DNA of 17,650 nucleotides from Bacillota bacterium. GTDB taxonomy: Bacteria; Bacillota; Clostridia; Acetivibrionales; DSM-1351. The notes beneath the pieces were generated by a model. The model was not told where the DNA came from and did not search any database. It was given only the letters and a program-made list of their open reading frames with translations. Of this stretch, positions 6,615 to 13,974 are shown piece after piece. The DNA lies in NCBI GenBank assembly GCA_023433945.1, contig JAEYTP010000076.1, positions 1 through 17,650 on the forward strand, in the 5' to 3' direction. Position 1 is the first letter of the stretch. Every line of letters starts with the position of its first letter. The position numbers were made by a program, and so were the translations under genes.

Positions 6615-7109
6615 TTAATGCTTCTTTTTATCTTCCATAAAATCCTCTGTCTCCATCAATCTTTCTCTAAAATGGGATAAATGAGTTTTCATATGGTTTA
6701 CATAGTGGATTATTAAATTTTCCAGAGTAAAAAAAGTAGTATTTTCGTCCCAATTAATATTCCACTTATTCTTTAAGCACTTCTCATCAACGGTTGATAC
6801 TATATTGATCATCAAAATATTATAATAATAAAATAACGTTAGAAGTTCAGACAATTTCATGTTTTGGTGATTTTCTATTGATAACCACTGATCACGTTTA
6901 TAGTCAGGAAACTCTAGTTCTTCGGTTAATTGAAGTCGTACAAAGCGTTGATGATTATTGGATGCAGAATCAATCAAATGCCCTATTATTTCTTTTAACG
7001 TCCACTTATCTTCTGCGACTCTAACTGATGCTGTTTCCTCGCTAACTTTAGTAAAATCATTTTTAAATATTTCAATTATTTCTCCAATCTCTTTTGCTGC
7101 CTCTCTCAT
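6615..7109 (-). CDS. DinB-like four-helix-bundle protein
   Basis: The 164-residue protein matches the DinB/YfiT fold: an all-helical bundle with three histidines that bind a divalent metal, here H44 (I-I-G-H-L-I-D-S-A), H139 and H143 (H-M-K-T-H). W36-T-L-K-E-I-I-G-H is the usual N-terminal signature. Characterised relatives include thiol-S-transferases of bacillithiol or mycothiol metabolism, but many are uncharacterised and this one cannot be placed more precisely. ATG 7109 has a very strong AAGGAGGG site. It lies 70 bases behind a methyltransferase gene. The lysine-rich end K-K-K-H is short and normal. A role in stress or detoxification would suit the neighbours but is inference. Confidence 0.85.
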   Translation of the reverse strand: MREAAKEIGEIIEIFKNDFTKVSEETASVRVAEDKWTLKEIIGHLIDSASNNHQRFVRLQLTEELEFPDYKRDQWLSIENHQNMKLSELLTLFYYYNILMINIVSTVDEKCLKNKWNINWDENTTFFTLENLIIHYVNHMKTHLSHFRERLMETEDFMEDKKKH

Positions 7110-7179
7110 AAAACCCTCCTTAGAATAACTCCAAAATTTTATAGACCAACTCTGTTGAGTGTAAGCAAAAACCTAAAAT

Positions 7180-7800
7180 TTAAGGCTTACAAAATAATAG
7201 ACACTCTGGAAGTAAGTTCCCATTAATGGTTTTCATATCTTCTACCTTGAATCCATTATTCTCAATAAACTCTCTATATCCCCTCGATGTCCATTTATGA
7301 AATGTGCGAAATCCAACCTTCTCAAAGAGTCCTACCATAAGTTTATTAACTTGCCCATCATAAACAAATGTAGGAGCAATCATTAATCCATCCTGTTTGA
7401 GCACCCTCTTTATTTCAGCAAATGCTACCTCAGGTCTTGGCATAATATGTAGCGCATTTGCAATAACTACCACATCAAATTTGTTTGCTGCATACTGCAG
7501 ATCTGTTGCATCCTGTACTGCAAAATTAATATTGTGAGATTTATTTCTTTTGATTGCCTCAGCAATCATTTTGTCTGAAAAATCCGTTGCTTCCCATGTA
7601 TGTACTTTTTCAGACAAAGAGAACGTTAATTGACCTGTGCCACAGGCAAGTTCTAAAACTTGCATATTATTTATTAGCCTTTTGCCTATTTCATTACATA
7701 ATTCATTGTAAATAGATTTATTTCTTTTCTCAATGATTGTAGTATATAGCTTTGCTACCATTTGCCAAAATCTTTTATTAGAATTATCCTTGGTACTCAT
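7180..7800 (-). CDS. Class I SAM-dependent methyltransferase
   Basis: The 206-residue protein contains motif I V-L-E-L-A-C-G-T-G at residues 48-56, an acidic strand-two end (E-A-T-D-F-S-D-K-M), a D-A-T-D-L motif and F-D-V-V-V-I-A-N-A-L-H-I-M. These are typical of small type-11/UbiE-like methyltransferases. The start is ATG 7800 (M-S-T-K-D-N), preceded by AAAGGAAGG. An ATG at 7854 in the same frame would add 18 residues with no ribosome binding site and no family resemblance. It shares only motif-level similarity with the methyltransferase at 1501-2256. Substrate unknown; a phospholipid or small-molecule acceptor are both possible. Confidence 0.9.
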   Translation of the reverse strand: MSTKDNSNKRFWQMVAKLYTTIIEKRNKSIYNELCNEIGKRLINNMQVLELACGTGQLTFSLSEKVHTWEATDFSDKMIAEAIKRNKSHNINFAVQDATDLQYAANKFDVVVIANALHIMPRPEVAFAEIKRVLKQDGLMIAPTFVYDGQVNKLMVGLFEKVGFRTFHKWTSRGYREFIENNGFKVEDMKTINGNLLPECLLFCKP

Positions 7801-7956
7801 AAGAAACCTTCCTTTACACACAAAAGTAGTTTTTACATTACCGCTTTGATACATTTAACTTCTTACTTAAAAGTTAAGATATTTCTCAAAATTCTCGCAT
7901 TTTGTGTTAAAAAATCTTTAAGAATGATTTTAGGTTTCACCCTATAACGACCAATC

Positions 7957-8760
7957 TCAATATGGTAATCCTAAAAAACTGAATCGTATACTGTCAACTA
8001 ATCCATGAGAAATCATTGCAGAAGTAACATCTCTTTTTCGTTGAAGAATTGCAAAAGGTAATCCGAATAAAATTGTAAAAATAAGAATACTCATTATCCC
8101 ACTTATAATTCCATAATTCAGAAACTGTTCCGGTGTATGAATCATTACATGAGGAATAATCATTATAAAATAGCATGTGAAATTCTCGAATCTTGTAACA
8201 ATTTCGCCATTTAACATTGCAATGCAAAAAGAAAAAAATAATGCTCTTAATGCAATTTCCTCATATATTCCAGGGTTTAATGACAACAATATACACTCAA
8301 TACTCAGTTTTAGATTTAGTGTGCCATTTGAAATGGCAAGATTAATTATCCCTAAAACAACTCCCACGCAAATTCCAATACCAATTGTTATAAGAACATA
8401 TTTCTTAGACTTGGAACCTAATAATACTAGTCCTGTCTTTTCAAATCTCTCCGAAACTGATAATACTGCTAAAGCAGCAATAGTTGTACAAATAAATGAC
8501 TTAATAGAAGAGAAATTAAAGCTGAGAGCTGCAACAAACATTAATAATCCTAATATAACAGAGATTATTATGTGCTTTTTATTAGGTAATCCATATTTAG
8601 CCAAAATTACTATTGCAATAATTAAAGCAAATACATCAAGCACCAACCACATTCTACTAGTTGGTGAAATATTGGATTTAATTGAAAAGTTTGCAACAAA
8701 TAAAACTAGAAATGCAATAAAAACTAACCAAATTTTTATTAATGCCTTCTTATTACTCAT
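7957..8760 (-). CDS. CPBP-family (CAAX protease/bacteriocin-processing-like) membrane protein
   Basis: This is a 267-residue integral membrane protein with about seven to eight hydrophobic segments. The three CPBP signatures are present: Y-E-E-I-A-L-R at 166-172 (E167, E168, R172), H204-V-M-I-H208, and the C-terminal I-S-H252-G-L-V-D-S. In the family these residues form an intramembrane glutamic-type protease site, and members act in processing or in immunity to bacteriocins. ATG 8760 (M-S-N-K-K-A-L) lies four bases behind GGAGG; a longer frame to 8823 adds 21 residues without a site. There is no bacteriocin gene nearby, so the role remains open. The second CPBP protein is at 13124-13891. Confidence 0.88.
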   Translation of the reverse strand: MSNKKALIKIWLVFIAFLVLFVANFSIKSNISPTSRMWLVLDVFALIIAIVILAKYGLPNKKHIIISVILGLLMFVAALSFNFSSIKSFICTTIAALAVLSVSERFEKTGLVLLGSKSKKYVLITIGIGICVGVVLGIINLAISNGTLNLKLSIECILLSLNPGIYEEIALRALFFSFCIAMLNGEIVTRFENFTCYFIMIIPHVMIHTPEQFLNYGIISGIMSILIFTILFGLPFAILQRKRDVTSAMISHGLVDSIRFSFLGLPY

Positions 8761-8841
8761 ATCTCCTCCGAAATTAACAATAAATATGTTTGTGTATGCC
8801 TTTATGCCTATAAGCAAGTACAACTAAGAAGTAATGTGATG

Positions 8842-9651
8842 TCATTCCCATGATTCGTAATGTATTTTGTTAGTTTCAAATCTGTTTGGCTGTGTTTTTT
8901 TCGTTTCAGCATATCCAAATGCAATCAGTGAAACTGGTCGTATGTGGCTTGGTAACCCAAACTCATTAACGATATCTTTGTAAAAATCAGAACCTTGCTT
9001 TACTCCGCACCAAACACCACCAAGGCCAAGTGAATGAATCGCAAGAAGTATATTTTGTGTTGCGGCTGAACAATCTTCTATTAGCCATTCAGGTATGCCT
9101 TGGACAATTTTATCTCCGCATACAATTATGCAGGCAGCTGCTGTACTTAGCATCTTTACATAAGGGTTATTCCCTATAATATGTAACATTTTCTCTCTAT
9201 CCTGTGTAACAACGAAGTGAAATGGGCGCTTGTTTGTCGCAGATGGTGCACAAAGCCCGGCGTATAATATTGATTCTAGTAAAATAGGACTAATCTGTTT
9301 GTCAGTAAAAGAGCGTATACTAGCGCGTTCAATAATACTTCTTATTGTCTCATTATCCATTATTTCAGGCTCATGCACCTCAACAGTATCAAGTCTGTCA
9401 CGATTAATATCAAGCTTAATGTTAAAATGCTCTTCTCCATCTAAGCCAAGATTTTTGAGAAGTTGTTTACTGAAAAAAATGCAGTATTGTTCATTTCCCC
9501 TTGACATTAATTTCGACTTAAACTCCACCCCACCTATTGAACATATAACATAGATTGAGCCTTTACGAATTCCAAATTCTACTCTCGGATTAAATGGAAG
9601 ATATGCAAGAACTGCACTGCCTTCCCTTTTTATATCTATTGTACATTTCAT
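8842..9651 (-). CDS. Nitroreductase with an N-terminal DUF1905-like domain
   Basis: The 269-residue protein has two parts. Residues 1-85 form a small beta-rich domain (I-D-I-K-R-E-G-S-A-V-L-A-Y-L-P-F, then I-C-S-I-G-G-V-E-F-K-S-K-L, G-N-E-Q-Y-C-I-F-F and K-N-L-G-L-D-G-E-E) that resembles DUF1905. Residues 100-269 are a complete FMN nitroreductase: R-A-S-I-R-S-F, A-P-S-A-T-N-K-R-P-F-H-F, E-D-C-S-A-A and G-L-G-G-V-W-C-G-V. The frame is continuous and the start ATG 9651 follows GCAAGGAGGC, so this is a real fusion. DUF1905 is better known joined to a YdeI-type domain. The catalytic half resembles the nitroreductase at 3765-4325. It lies 29 bases behind the C39-like gene and is probably in one transcript with it. 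Confidence 0.88.
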   Translation of the reverse strand: MKCTIDIKREGSAVLAYLPFNPRVEFGIRKGSIYVICSIGGVEFKSKLMSRGNEQYCIFFSKQLLKNLGLDGEEHFNIKLDINRDRLDTVEVHEPEIMDNETIRSIIERASIRSFTDKQISPILLESILYAGLCAPSATNKRPFHFVVTQDREKMLHIIGNNPYVKMLSTAAACIIVCGDKIVQGIPEWLIEDCSAATQNILLAIHSLGLGGVWCGVKQGSDFYKDIVNEFGLPSHIRPVSLIAFGYAETKKTQPNRFETNKIHYESWE

Positions 9652-9680
9652 ATAAATGCCTCCTTGCAGAAAATTGAATT

Positions 9681-10268
9681 TTAATTATTATTTATAATAA
9701 AGTATGTATTGTTGCACATTGGTATCCAAGTTCTCCAAAGAGTACTAAAATCCTTGATATCAACCTTACGATTATAAAGAGTATCACTACTATTCACCAT
9801 GAACTTTAAAGAATCTGCCAAATAGATATACTTTTCATCATAACCAACAACAGGAACGTAATGTAAATATCTTTTATTTGGATATACCCTTATAAATGCA
9901 ATAACAGGAATCCCTTTACTAAGCTGCTTTTTTAAGGTCTCAATGCTTCCTCTACATAAACCAGCTGATAAACCAGCTTTTTTTAGGTATTTTATTATAC
10001 CTTTTGGTGCAATTGTGCCATCAATTAGTTTATAGGGAAACCCCTTATAAATATTATTTCCTTGCGCTTCAATATTGAAATGCCTCAGAACGTATGCTGC
10101 CGAATAAGCTGCACACTCATTTCTACTCTGAAAATCTATTCTATTTGGACTATTAATAAAATATGATTTCGGAATTTCTTTAACACCAATCAAATCTTTA
10201 ACAGGTAAAATATAGTAATATAGTATTAACCCTATAAAAGTTAACAATATAATTATTCCAACAATCAT
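9681..10268 (-). CDS. Membrane-anchored C39-like cysteine peptidase
   Basis: This protein of 195 residues starts with a single transmembrane anchor (about 2-20) and continues with a papain-like C39-type domain. Q47 (oxyanion), C52 in R-N-E-C-A-A-Y-S, H136 in Y-L-H-Y-V-P-V-V-G-Y and D152 in Y-L-A-D-S are in the order and spacing of the C39-like catalytic set. The N-terminal anchor suggests the domain faces outside, unlike ABC-transporter-linked C39 leader peptidases. No transporter or peptide gene is beside it, so it is a stand-alone member, with cell-wall or surface-protein turnover as possible roles. The ATG at 10268 has a GGGGGTCAC site. The decayed lipoprotein fragment ends 16 bases upstream of it. 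Confidence 0.8.
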   Translation of the reverse strand: MIVGIIILLTFIGLILYYYILPVKDLIGVKEIPKSYFINSPNRIDFQSRNECAAYSAAYVLRHFNIEAQGNNIYKGFPYKLIDGTIAPKGIIKYLKKAGLSAGLCRGSIETLKKQLSKGIPVIAFIRVYPNKRYLHYVPVVGYDEKYIYLADSLKFMVNSSDTLYNRKVDIKDFSTLWRTWIPMCNNTYFIINNN

Positions 10269-10284
10269 CTGTGACCCCCATACA

Positions 10285-10437
10285 TTAAGTATGATATGTT
10301 AATAAACAGTCTACAACTTTATCATTGCTGATCTCAGCATATCTAATATCAATATTTGCAGTCAATCCCATATAAAGTTTTTCAATTTCTCTCTTCAATT
10401 CATTATCTATCTCAGATTCATTATATGGTTTTACTTC
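10285..10437 (-). pseudogene. Fragment of a lipoprotein gene, paralogous to the one at 10907-11818
   Basis: The stretch 10295-10390 aligns without gaps to 11541-11636, inside the lipoprotein gene; I count about 84 identical bases of 96. Translated in the matching frame it gives E-I-E-K-L-Y-M-G-L-T-A-N-I-D-I-R-Y, close to E-I-E-Q-L-Y-T-G-L-I-A-N-I-S-I-R-Y of the intact protein, and then K-V-V-D-C-L-L-T-Y, identical in both, before a TAA at 10285. There is no signal peptide, start or ribosome binding site. The frame is open from the codon directly after the VOC stop, in the same phase. It is best read as a remnant of a duplicated lipoprotein gene; translation by read-through is possible but unsupported. 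Confidence 0.8.
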
Positions 10438-10839
10438 TTATACGTTTGGATTAATAGATCTATCAACATATGCTATCTCAATAATATTTCCATCAGGGTC
10501 GACAACAGCACTTTCATAAAAGCCATCATCATATTGCTCTTTATTCTTCTGTAGTGGGATATTTTGCTCAATAAAACAATCTGTTAGTTTATTAACTTCA
10601 TCCTTACTATCAACTTCTATTGAAAAATGAGAATAGCCTATCCTTTCTTCTTTATCAAAACTATGTAAGTTTGTACGAGTCATTATTTCAATTATAATAC
10701 TCGAACATATTTTAATAAATACACACTTGAAATCCCCATTTTCATGTTGAGATATAACCTCTCCATTAAAATGTCTTTTGTAAAACTCAACCAACAACTC
10801 AATATTCCTTGTCCAAAATGCAATATGATGTAGTCTCAT
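10438..10839 (-). CDS. VOC-family (glyoxalase/bleomycin-resistance fold) protein
   Basis: The 133-residue protein is a two-module vicinal oxygen chelate protein. The four metal-site positions of the family are filled: H5 (R-L-H-H-I-A-F), E51 (I-I-E-I-M), H71 (Y-S-H-F-S-I-E-V) and E121 (D-P-D-G-N-I-I-E-I-A), so a metal-dependent lyase such as a glyoxalase I-like enzyme is possible. Members also include resistance proteins and dioxygenases, and the substrate cannot be told. The ATG at 10839 has a GAGGGATAG site. About ten residues (Y-V-D-R-S-I-N-P-N-V) follow the normal family end and directly adjoin the in-frame lipoprotein fragment, so the C-terminus may have been altered by that duplication. 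Confidence 0.9.
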   Translation of the reverse strand: MRLHHIAFWTRNIELLVEFYKRHFNGEVISQHENGDFKCVFIKICSSIIIEIMTRTNLHSFDKEERIGYSHFSIEVDSKDEVNKLTDCFIEQNIPLQKNKEQYDDGFYESAVVDPDGNIIEIAYVDRSINPNV

Positions 10840-10881
10840 TTCTATCCCTCGCTTTTATATTTTCTTTCTGTTAGTATTTTG

Positions 10882-10900
10882 AAACGGAGTTTCACCGTTT
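10882..10900. other. Small hairpin between lipoprotein and VOC genes
   Basis: AAACGG (10882-10887) and CCGTTT (10895-10900) form a 6-bp stem with a 7-base loop just behind the lipoprotein stop. On the minus strand, the direction of transcription, no T-tract follows, so termination is unlikely. It may partly protect or pause the message, which is a guess. Confidence 0.3.
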
Positions 10901-10906
10901 TACGTT

Positions 10907-11818
10907 TTACTCCCCAGTATATTCTTCATAGGGCTCAGCTATTGCTTTGCCATTACTCTCCTTCAATAAAAATGGAAAGTAAACGTCATTAGTCAATAAA
11001 TCAACATATTTATTATTAATTAGCAATGCTTTAACTTTGTCTAATTTATAATTGTTATTTTGAGAGTTTAAGAATGAAAGTACTGCATCTATTTGTTTTT
11101 GAGTTGCATACTTAACTGGCACATATTCTTCCCCATCAAAGAGCAAGCTTATTGAACCATCTGAAGCATTCACAAAAAACAAATCCCTTCTAAACAATGA
11201 TGCCGAATACATATAGTATACATTTTGACCAACTATCCTTAAATTTAAGAATTTGGTTTTAGAACTGGCATCTAAAGGCTTTAACCAATTATCTAAGGTT
11301 TTACTTGCATCATTAAAAGATAAATATGATTTATTGTTATTTAATATTTTATTTAATTTATCTAGATTTTGAAAAAGGAATAAAGTATCATCTCTTCCTA
11401 AAGTGATTATATCTCCCTTATAACTTGGACAATGTATGGTTACTACGATAAGACTACTTTTGTCAGTTTCATAACTCGATATAATACTTTTTGCTTGTGT
11501 CAACTGTGAAACATATTTTTCGGGTTTGATATCAGTAGGGTATGTTAGTAAACAATCTACAACTTTTTGATTACTAATCTCATCATATCTAATACTAATA
11601 TTTGCAATCAATCCCGTATAAAGTTGTTCAATTTCTTTTTTTATTTCATTATATAGTTCAGGATTAATGCTTTCTTTTTCGGTAGAATTATTAGCTTGAG
11701 AAGCTACCATTGATGATTCTATTACCTTCGTAGGTGTAGCTTGTTCATTATCACTTTGTTGATTACAAGCACAAAGTATTACCATAACAAGTACTATCAC
11801 TATAGAAACTTTCTTCAT
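10907..11818 (-). CDS. Lipoprotein of unknown function, parent of the nearby fragment
   Basis: The protein of 303 residues begins MKKVSIVIVLVMVILCAC, a signal peptide with an L-C-A-C lipobox (Cys18 lipidated), and then a Ser/Thr/Asn-rich linker to about residue 50. The mature part has a conserved-looking segment E-I-E-Q-L-Y-T-G-L-I-A-N-I-S-I-R-Y that recurs in the fragment at 10285-10437. It then continues as a soluble alpha/beta domain that I cannot assign. It should sit on the outer face of the membrane. ATG 11818 has a GTGGGGGC site and a near-consensus promoter 48-76 bases upstream, so this gene starts a transcription unit. A terminator behind the preceding MerR gene isolates it from upstream genes. 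Confidence 0.88.
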   Translation of the reverse strand: MKKVSIVIVLVMVILCACNQQSDNEQATPTKVIESSMVASQANNSTEKESINPELYNEIKKEIEQLYTGLIANISIRYDEISNQKVVDCLLTYPTDIKPEKYVSQLTQAKSIISSYETDKSSLIVVTIHCPSYKGDIITLGRDDTLFLFQNLDKLNKILNNNKSYLSFNDASKTLDNWLKPLDASSKTKFLNLRIVGQNVYYMYSASLFRRDLFFVNASDGSISLLFDGEEYVPVKYATQKQIDAVLSFLNSQNNNYKLDKVKALLINNKYVDLLTNDVYFPFLLKESNGKAIAEPYEEYTGE

Positions 11819-11865
11819 ATTGCCCCCACTTTATTAATATTTCTAAACAGTTGATTAATAACACT

Positions 11866-11894
11866 ATTATACAAGAATAGTATATATTTTCCAA
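11866..11894 (-). promoter_or_regulatory. Sigma-A-type promoter of the lipoprotein unit
   Basis: On the minus strand TTGGAA (11894-11889) and a perfect TATAAT (11871-11866) are separated by 17 bases. Transcription would begin near 11859, about 40 bases ahead of the lipoprotein ATG. It lies downstream of the MerR terminator and can drive the lipoprotein, VOC, C39-like and nitroreductase genes. Confidence 0.7.
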
Positions 11895-11953
11895 TCCTTA
11901 TTAGTTTTTCAATATCTTAATTAGCATTATATAGCAGCATCGTATTAATAAAT

Positions 11954-11986
11954 GAAAGAAAAAATCTCCTATCAAAAATAGGAGAT
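11954..11986 (-). terminator. Rho-independent terminator behind the MerR gene
   Basis: On the minus strand ATCTCCTAT (11986-11978) and ATAGGAGAT (11972-11964) form a perfect 9-bp stem with a 5-base loop. Five more T residues, a C and three T residues follow at 11963-11955. It ends transcription 80 to 110 bases behind the MerR stop codon, before the promoter of the lipoprotein unit. Confidence 0.85.
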
Positions 11987-12028
11987 AAGTGTAGCAAGGA
12001 ATAAATATGTGCTTATGTAACAGCCTTA

Positions 12029-12067
12029 ATATTTCAGAAACATCGTCTTTTGTGAATTCTGAAATAT
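12029..12067. other. Perfect 11-bp inverted repeat touching the MerR stop codon
   Basis: ATATTTCAGAA (12029-12039) and TTCTGAAATAT (12057-12067) are exact complements around a 17-base loop. The right arm abuts the TAG stop at 12068-12070. No T-tract follows on the minus strand. It stands in series with the true terminator at 11954-11986 and might stabilise the 3' end of the transcript. Confidence 0.5.
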
Positions 12068-13018
12068 CTATTCACGAACCATTATTGGAACATAAATATC
12101 TAGCTGATGGTATCCAAGTGCAGCCTTAATCTCGTCGGTTGGATTTACCATATGGCAGAGTGTCCGACGGCCAGGCCTCTCGTCAAGTGAAAAATTACTG
12201 GTTTCTATCCATTTTTTTATACCTTCATATACCCTGCCGTTTATATCGTCATCTCCATCCACAGACATAGCAGCTGCATAAAGCCCACCTGCAAACTCTA
12301 TGATTTCATAAGGCTCCACATCTGCTTCAGTTACCCAATCCTCAACAGCCCAAATCCATTCCGCCCTCATATCCTCCTCAAACCAAAGAAAATCGGGTGC
12401 ACCATATATTAATTTTTTTACTAAATGATTGTGTTCTTCTTGCCATTGTTGAAAAGTACCCATAACACTGTCTATGGTATCCAGTCCTGAAGAAAATGCC
12501 CTAAAAGGATTAATTTGAATAATTCTGACCTCAGGGGCTTTTTTCATCTTTTCAGCTACTTCAAATAGGCGATTACTATTGGATGGGTTCCCGCTATAAG
12601 AGACATTAGTAAGCTGACCTTCAATCTCTTTCGCCTTTTGGTATAGCTTGTTTACATCAGAGTCGTTGCCAAAATCCGCTTGCTCTATCTGACGAATAAA
12701 CTCTAAAACAATTTCCTTCAATTCATGCAAAAGAGCAACTTCTCCATCAATATCATTTACTTTTTTGCCCAGCACCTCCAAAACGGCTTCTGAGCCAGAA
12801 GTATTAAATATACTCTGAATATCCTTGATACTGATATTCAGCTTACGTAAAACTAGGATTTGTTCCAATCTTTTAACAGCAATTTCATCATACAACCTGT
12901 ATGCGTAATCGTTGCTTCTGGTACTGGTTATTAACCCCATATCCTCATAATAACGTAATGTGCGGGCAGATATGTTATACTTTGATGACATATCTCTGAT
13001 TTTTATTAGTTCGTTCAT
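12068..13018 (-). CDS. MerR-family regulator with GyrI-like effector domain
   Basis: The 316-residue protein has a winged helix-turn-helix at residues 1-70 (I-R-D-M-S-S-K-Y-N-I-S-A-R-T-L-R-Y-Y-E-D-M-G-L-I), a dimerisation helix at about 80-125, and a GyrI/AraC-effector-like domain from about 160 to the end (P-E-V-R-I-I-Q-I-N-P onwards). This is the BmrR-like plan: a dimer bends its operator and activates transcription when the C-terminal domain binds a hydrophobic compound. ATG 13018 follows GAGGAGGATTACC. Its own promoter has a 19-bp spacer, so self-regulation is likely. The CPBP gene upstream might be in the same regulon. The gene is richer in G+C than its surroundings (33 of 60 bases in 12121-12180), hinting at a different origin. 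Confidence 0.92.
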   Translation of the reverse strand: MNELIKIRDMSSKYNISARTLRYYEDMGLITSTRSNDYAYRLYDEIAVKRLEQILVLRKLNISIKDIQSIFNTSGSEAVLEVLGKKVNDIDGEVALLHELKEIVLEFIRQIEQADFGNDSDVNKLYQKAKEIEGQLTNVSYSGNPSNSNRLFEVAEKMKKAPEVRIIQINPFRAFSSGLDTIDSVMGTFQQWQEEHNHLVKKLIYGAPDFLWFEEDMRAEWIWAVEDWVTEADVEPYEIIEFAGGLYAAAMSVDGDDDINGRVYEGIKKWIETSNFSLDERPGRRTLCHMVNPTDEIKAALGYHQLDIYVPIMVRE

Positions 13019-13048
13019 GGTAATCCTCCTCGTCGCTAATATGCATTA

Positions 13049-13079
13049 AGTATAAATGCTTCCCCAACGACAGAGTCAA
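13049..13079 (-). promoter_or_regulatory. MerR-type promoter with 19-bp spacer
   Basis: On the minus strand TTGACT (13079-13074) and TATACT (13054-13049) are 19 bases apart. A spacer of 19 instead of 17 is the hallmark of promoters that MerR-family proteins activate by untwisting the DNA. The spacer shows only weak dyad symmetry. It lies 31-61 bases ahead of the MerR ATG, so the simplest reading is self-activation. Confidence 0.6.
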
Positions 13080-13123
13080 TAGAAAACTATATTACAAATA
13101 GATATTCCAAAACAAAAGTATAT

Positions 13124-13891
13124 TTATCTAAATATTAATATCATTAGTCTAGAAATAAAGTCAGAATAGTTATGACATATAATAGGAGCAAAAATACTTT
13201 TAGTTTTTAAATATACTGCAGCATAAAAAATACCTAATATAAAAGCTAAAATTAACTGTACTACATTAAACTTTATATAAAATGGTGACCAGGATATAAA
13301 AATGTGCCCTAACGAAAAAAACATACTTGATAAAATAATTAAGCATAATCTTGTTTTTCTGTTATCTAAGCTACTTCTTTTAAAAGTAGTTAATAATAAG
13401 AATTGAATTATGAATACTCTGAAAAGTGGTTCTTCACCAATTCCTGGAAGCGTACCATATGCTAATAAATCTTTAATTATATAATTTAAACTTTGATTAT
13501 TGAATACTGCGGGAACAATGTTCATTCCACAATTTTCTAAAAATAACCATCCTATAAAGCACAAAACGGGATAGGATAATAAAAAAATTATTATGTACTT
13601 CAAACTCAGTAAAATATTGTTAAAATTAAAGCCTATATCCTTAAATGACTTTTTAATAAAGAGTTTAGTCAATATTAACGTAATTACTAGTTGCATTATA
13701 TTCCAAATTATCATTCTTGTGAATTCTTCTTCTAACCCCAATTTGGACAAAAAATCTACCACTACTCCTGACGGTCCTCTAAAATCATAAGAAAAGAAAT
13801 TAATTAACTGTTGCATGCTAAAAATTATGACCAGTATAATAATAATAGGTATACTTCTTCTAACATAACTATCTTTAGAAGTAAACGTCAT
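13124..13891 (-). CDS. CPBP-family membrane protein
   Basis: This 255-residue, strongly hydrophobic protein is a second CPBP-family putative intramembrane protease. The motifs are I-G-E-E-P-L-F-R (E153, E154, R158), L-G-H196-I-F-I-S and the C-terminal I-C-H-N-Y-S-D-F. The P after the double glutamate is less common but found in the family. ATG 13891 has a strong AAGGAGGGG site. It lies about 80 bases behind the nucleoside phosphorylase gene and about 105 bases ahead of the MerR gene. The MerR promoter lies in the second gap, so the two need not share a transcript. Whether it serves in bacteriocin immunity or protein processing cannot be told. Confidence 0.88.
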   Translation of the reverse strand: MTFTSKDSYVRRSIPIIIILVIIFSMQQLINFFSYDFRGPSGVVVDFLSKLGLEEEFTRMIIWNIMQLVITLILTKLFIKKSFKDIGFNFNNILLSLKYIIIFLLSYPVLCFIGWLFLENCGMNIVPAVFNNQSLNYIIKDLLAYGTLPGIGEEPLFRVFIIQFLLLTTFKRSSLDNRKTRLCLIILSSMFFSLGHIFISWSPFYIKFNVVQLILAFILGIFYAAVYLKTKSIFAPIICHNYSDFISRLMILIFR

Positions 13892-13974
13892 TTATTCCCC
13901 TCCTTAATGCTTTTAGTGCCAAAACTTTTTTGCACCATCCAATTTAAAAACCGAGTTTTCGCCATAAATAAGGT

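Noticed and set aside
6590..6640. Terminator behind the DinB-like gene
   Set aside because: AAAAGAAGC and GCTTTTTTT can pair, but the stem has only two G-C pairs plus a G-U pair and an 18-base loop, too weak to call.
7110..7179. Promoter of the DinB-like gene
   Set aside because: TTGCTT and TATAAA are 19 bases apart; the match is modest, and no second sign supports it.
8177..8827. 216-codon plus-strand open frame
   Set aside because: It lies opposite the CPBP gene, has no ribosome binding site and reads as a low-complexity antisense of a membrane protein.
7957..10268. Bacteriocin production and immunity cluster
   Set aside because: CPBP and C39-like proteins suggest it, but there is no precursor peptide with a double-glycine leader, no ABC transporter and no modification enzyme.
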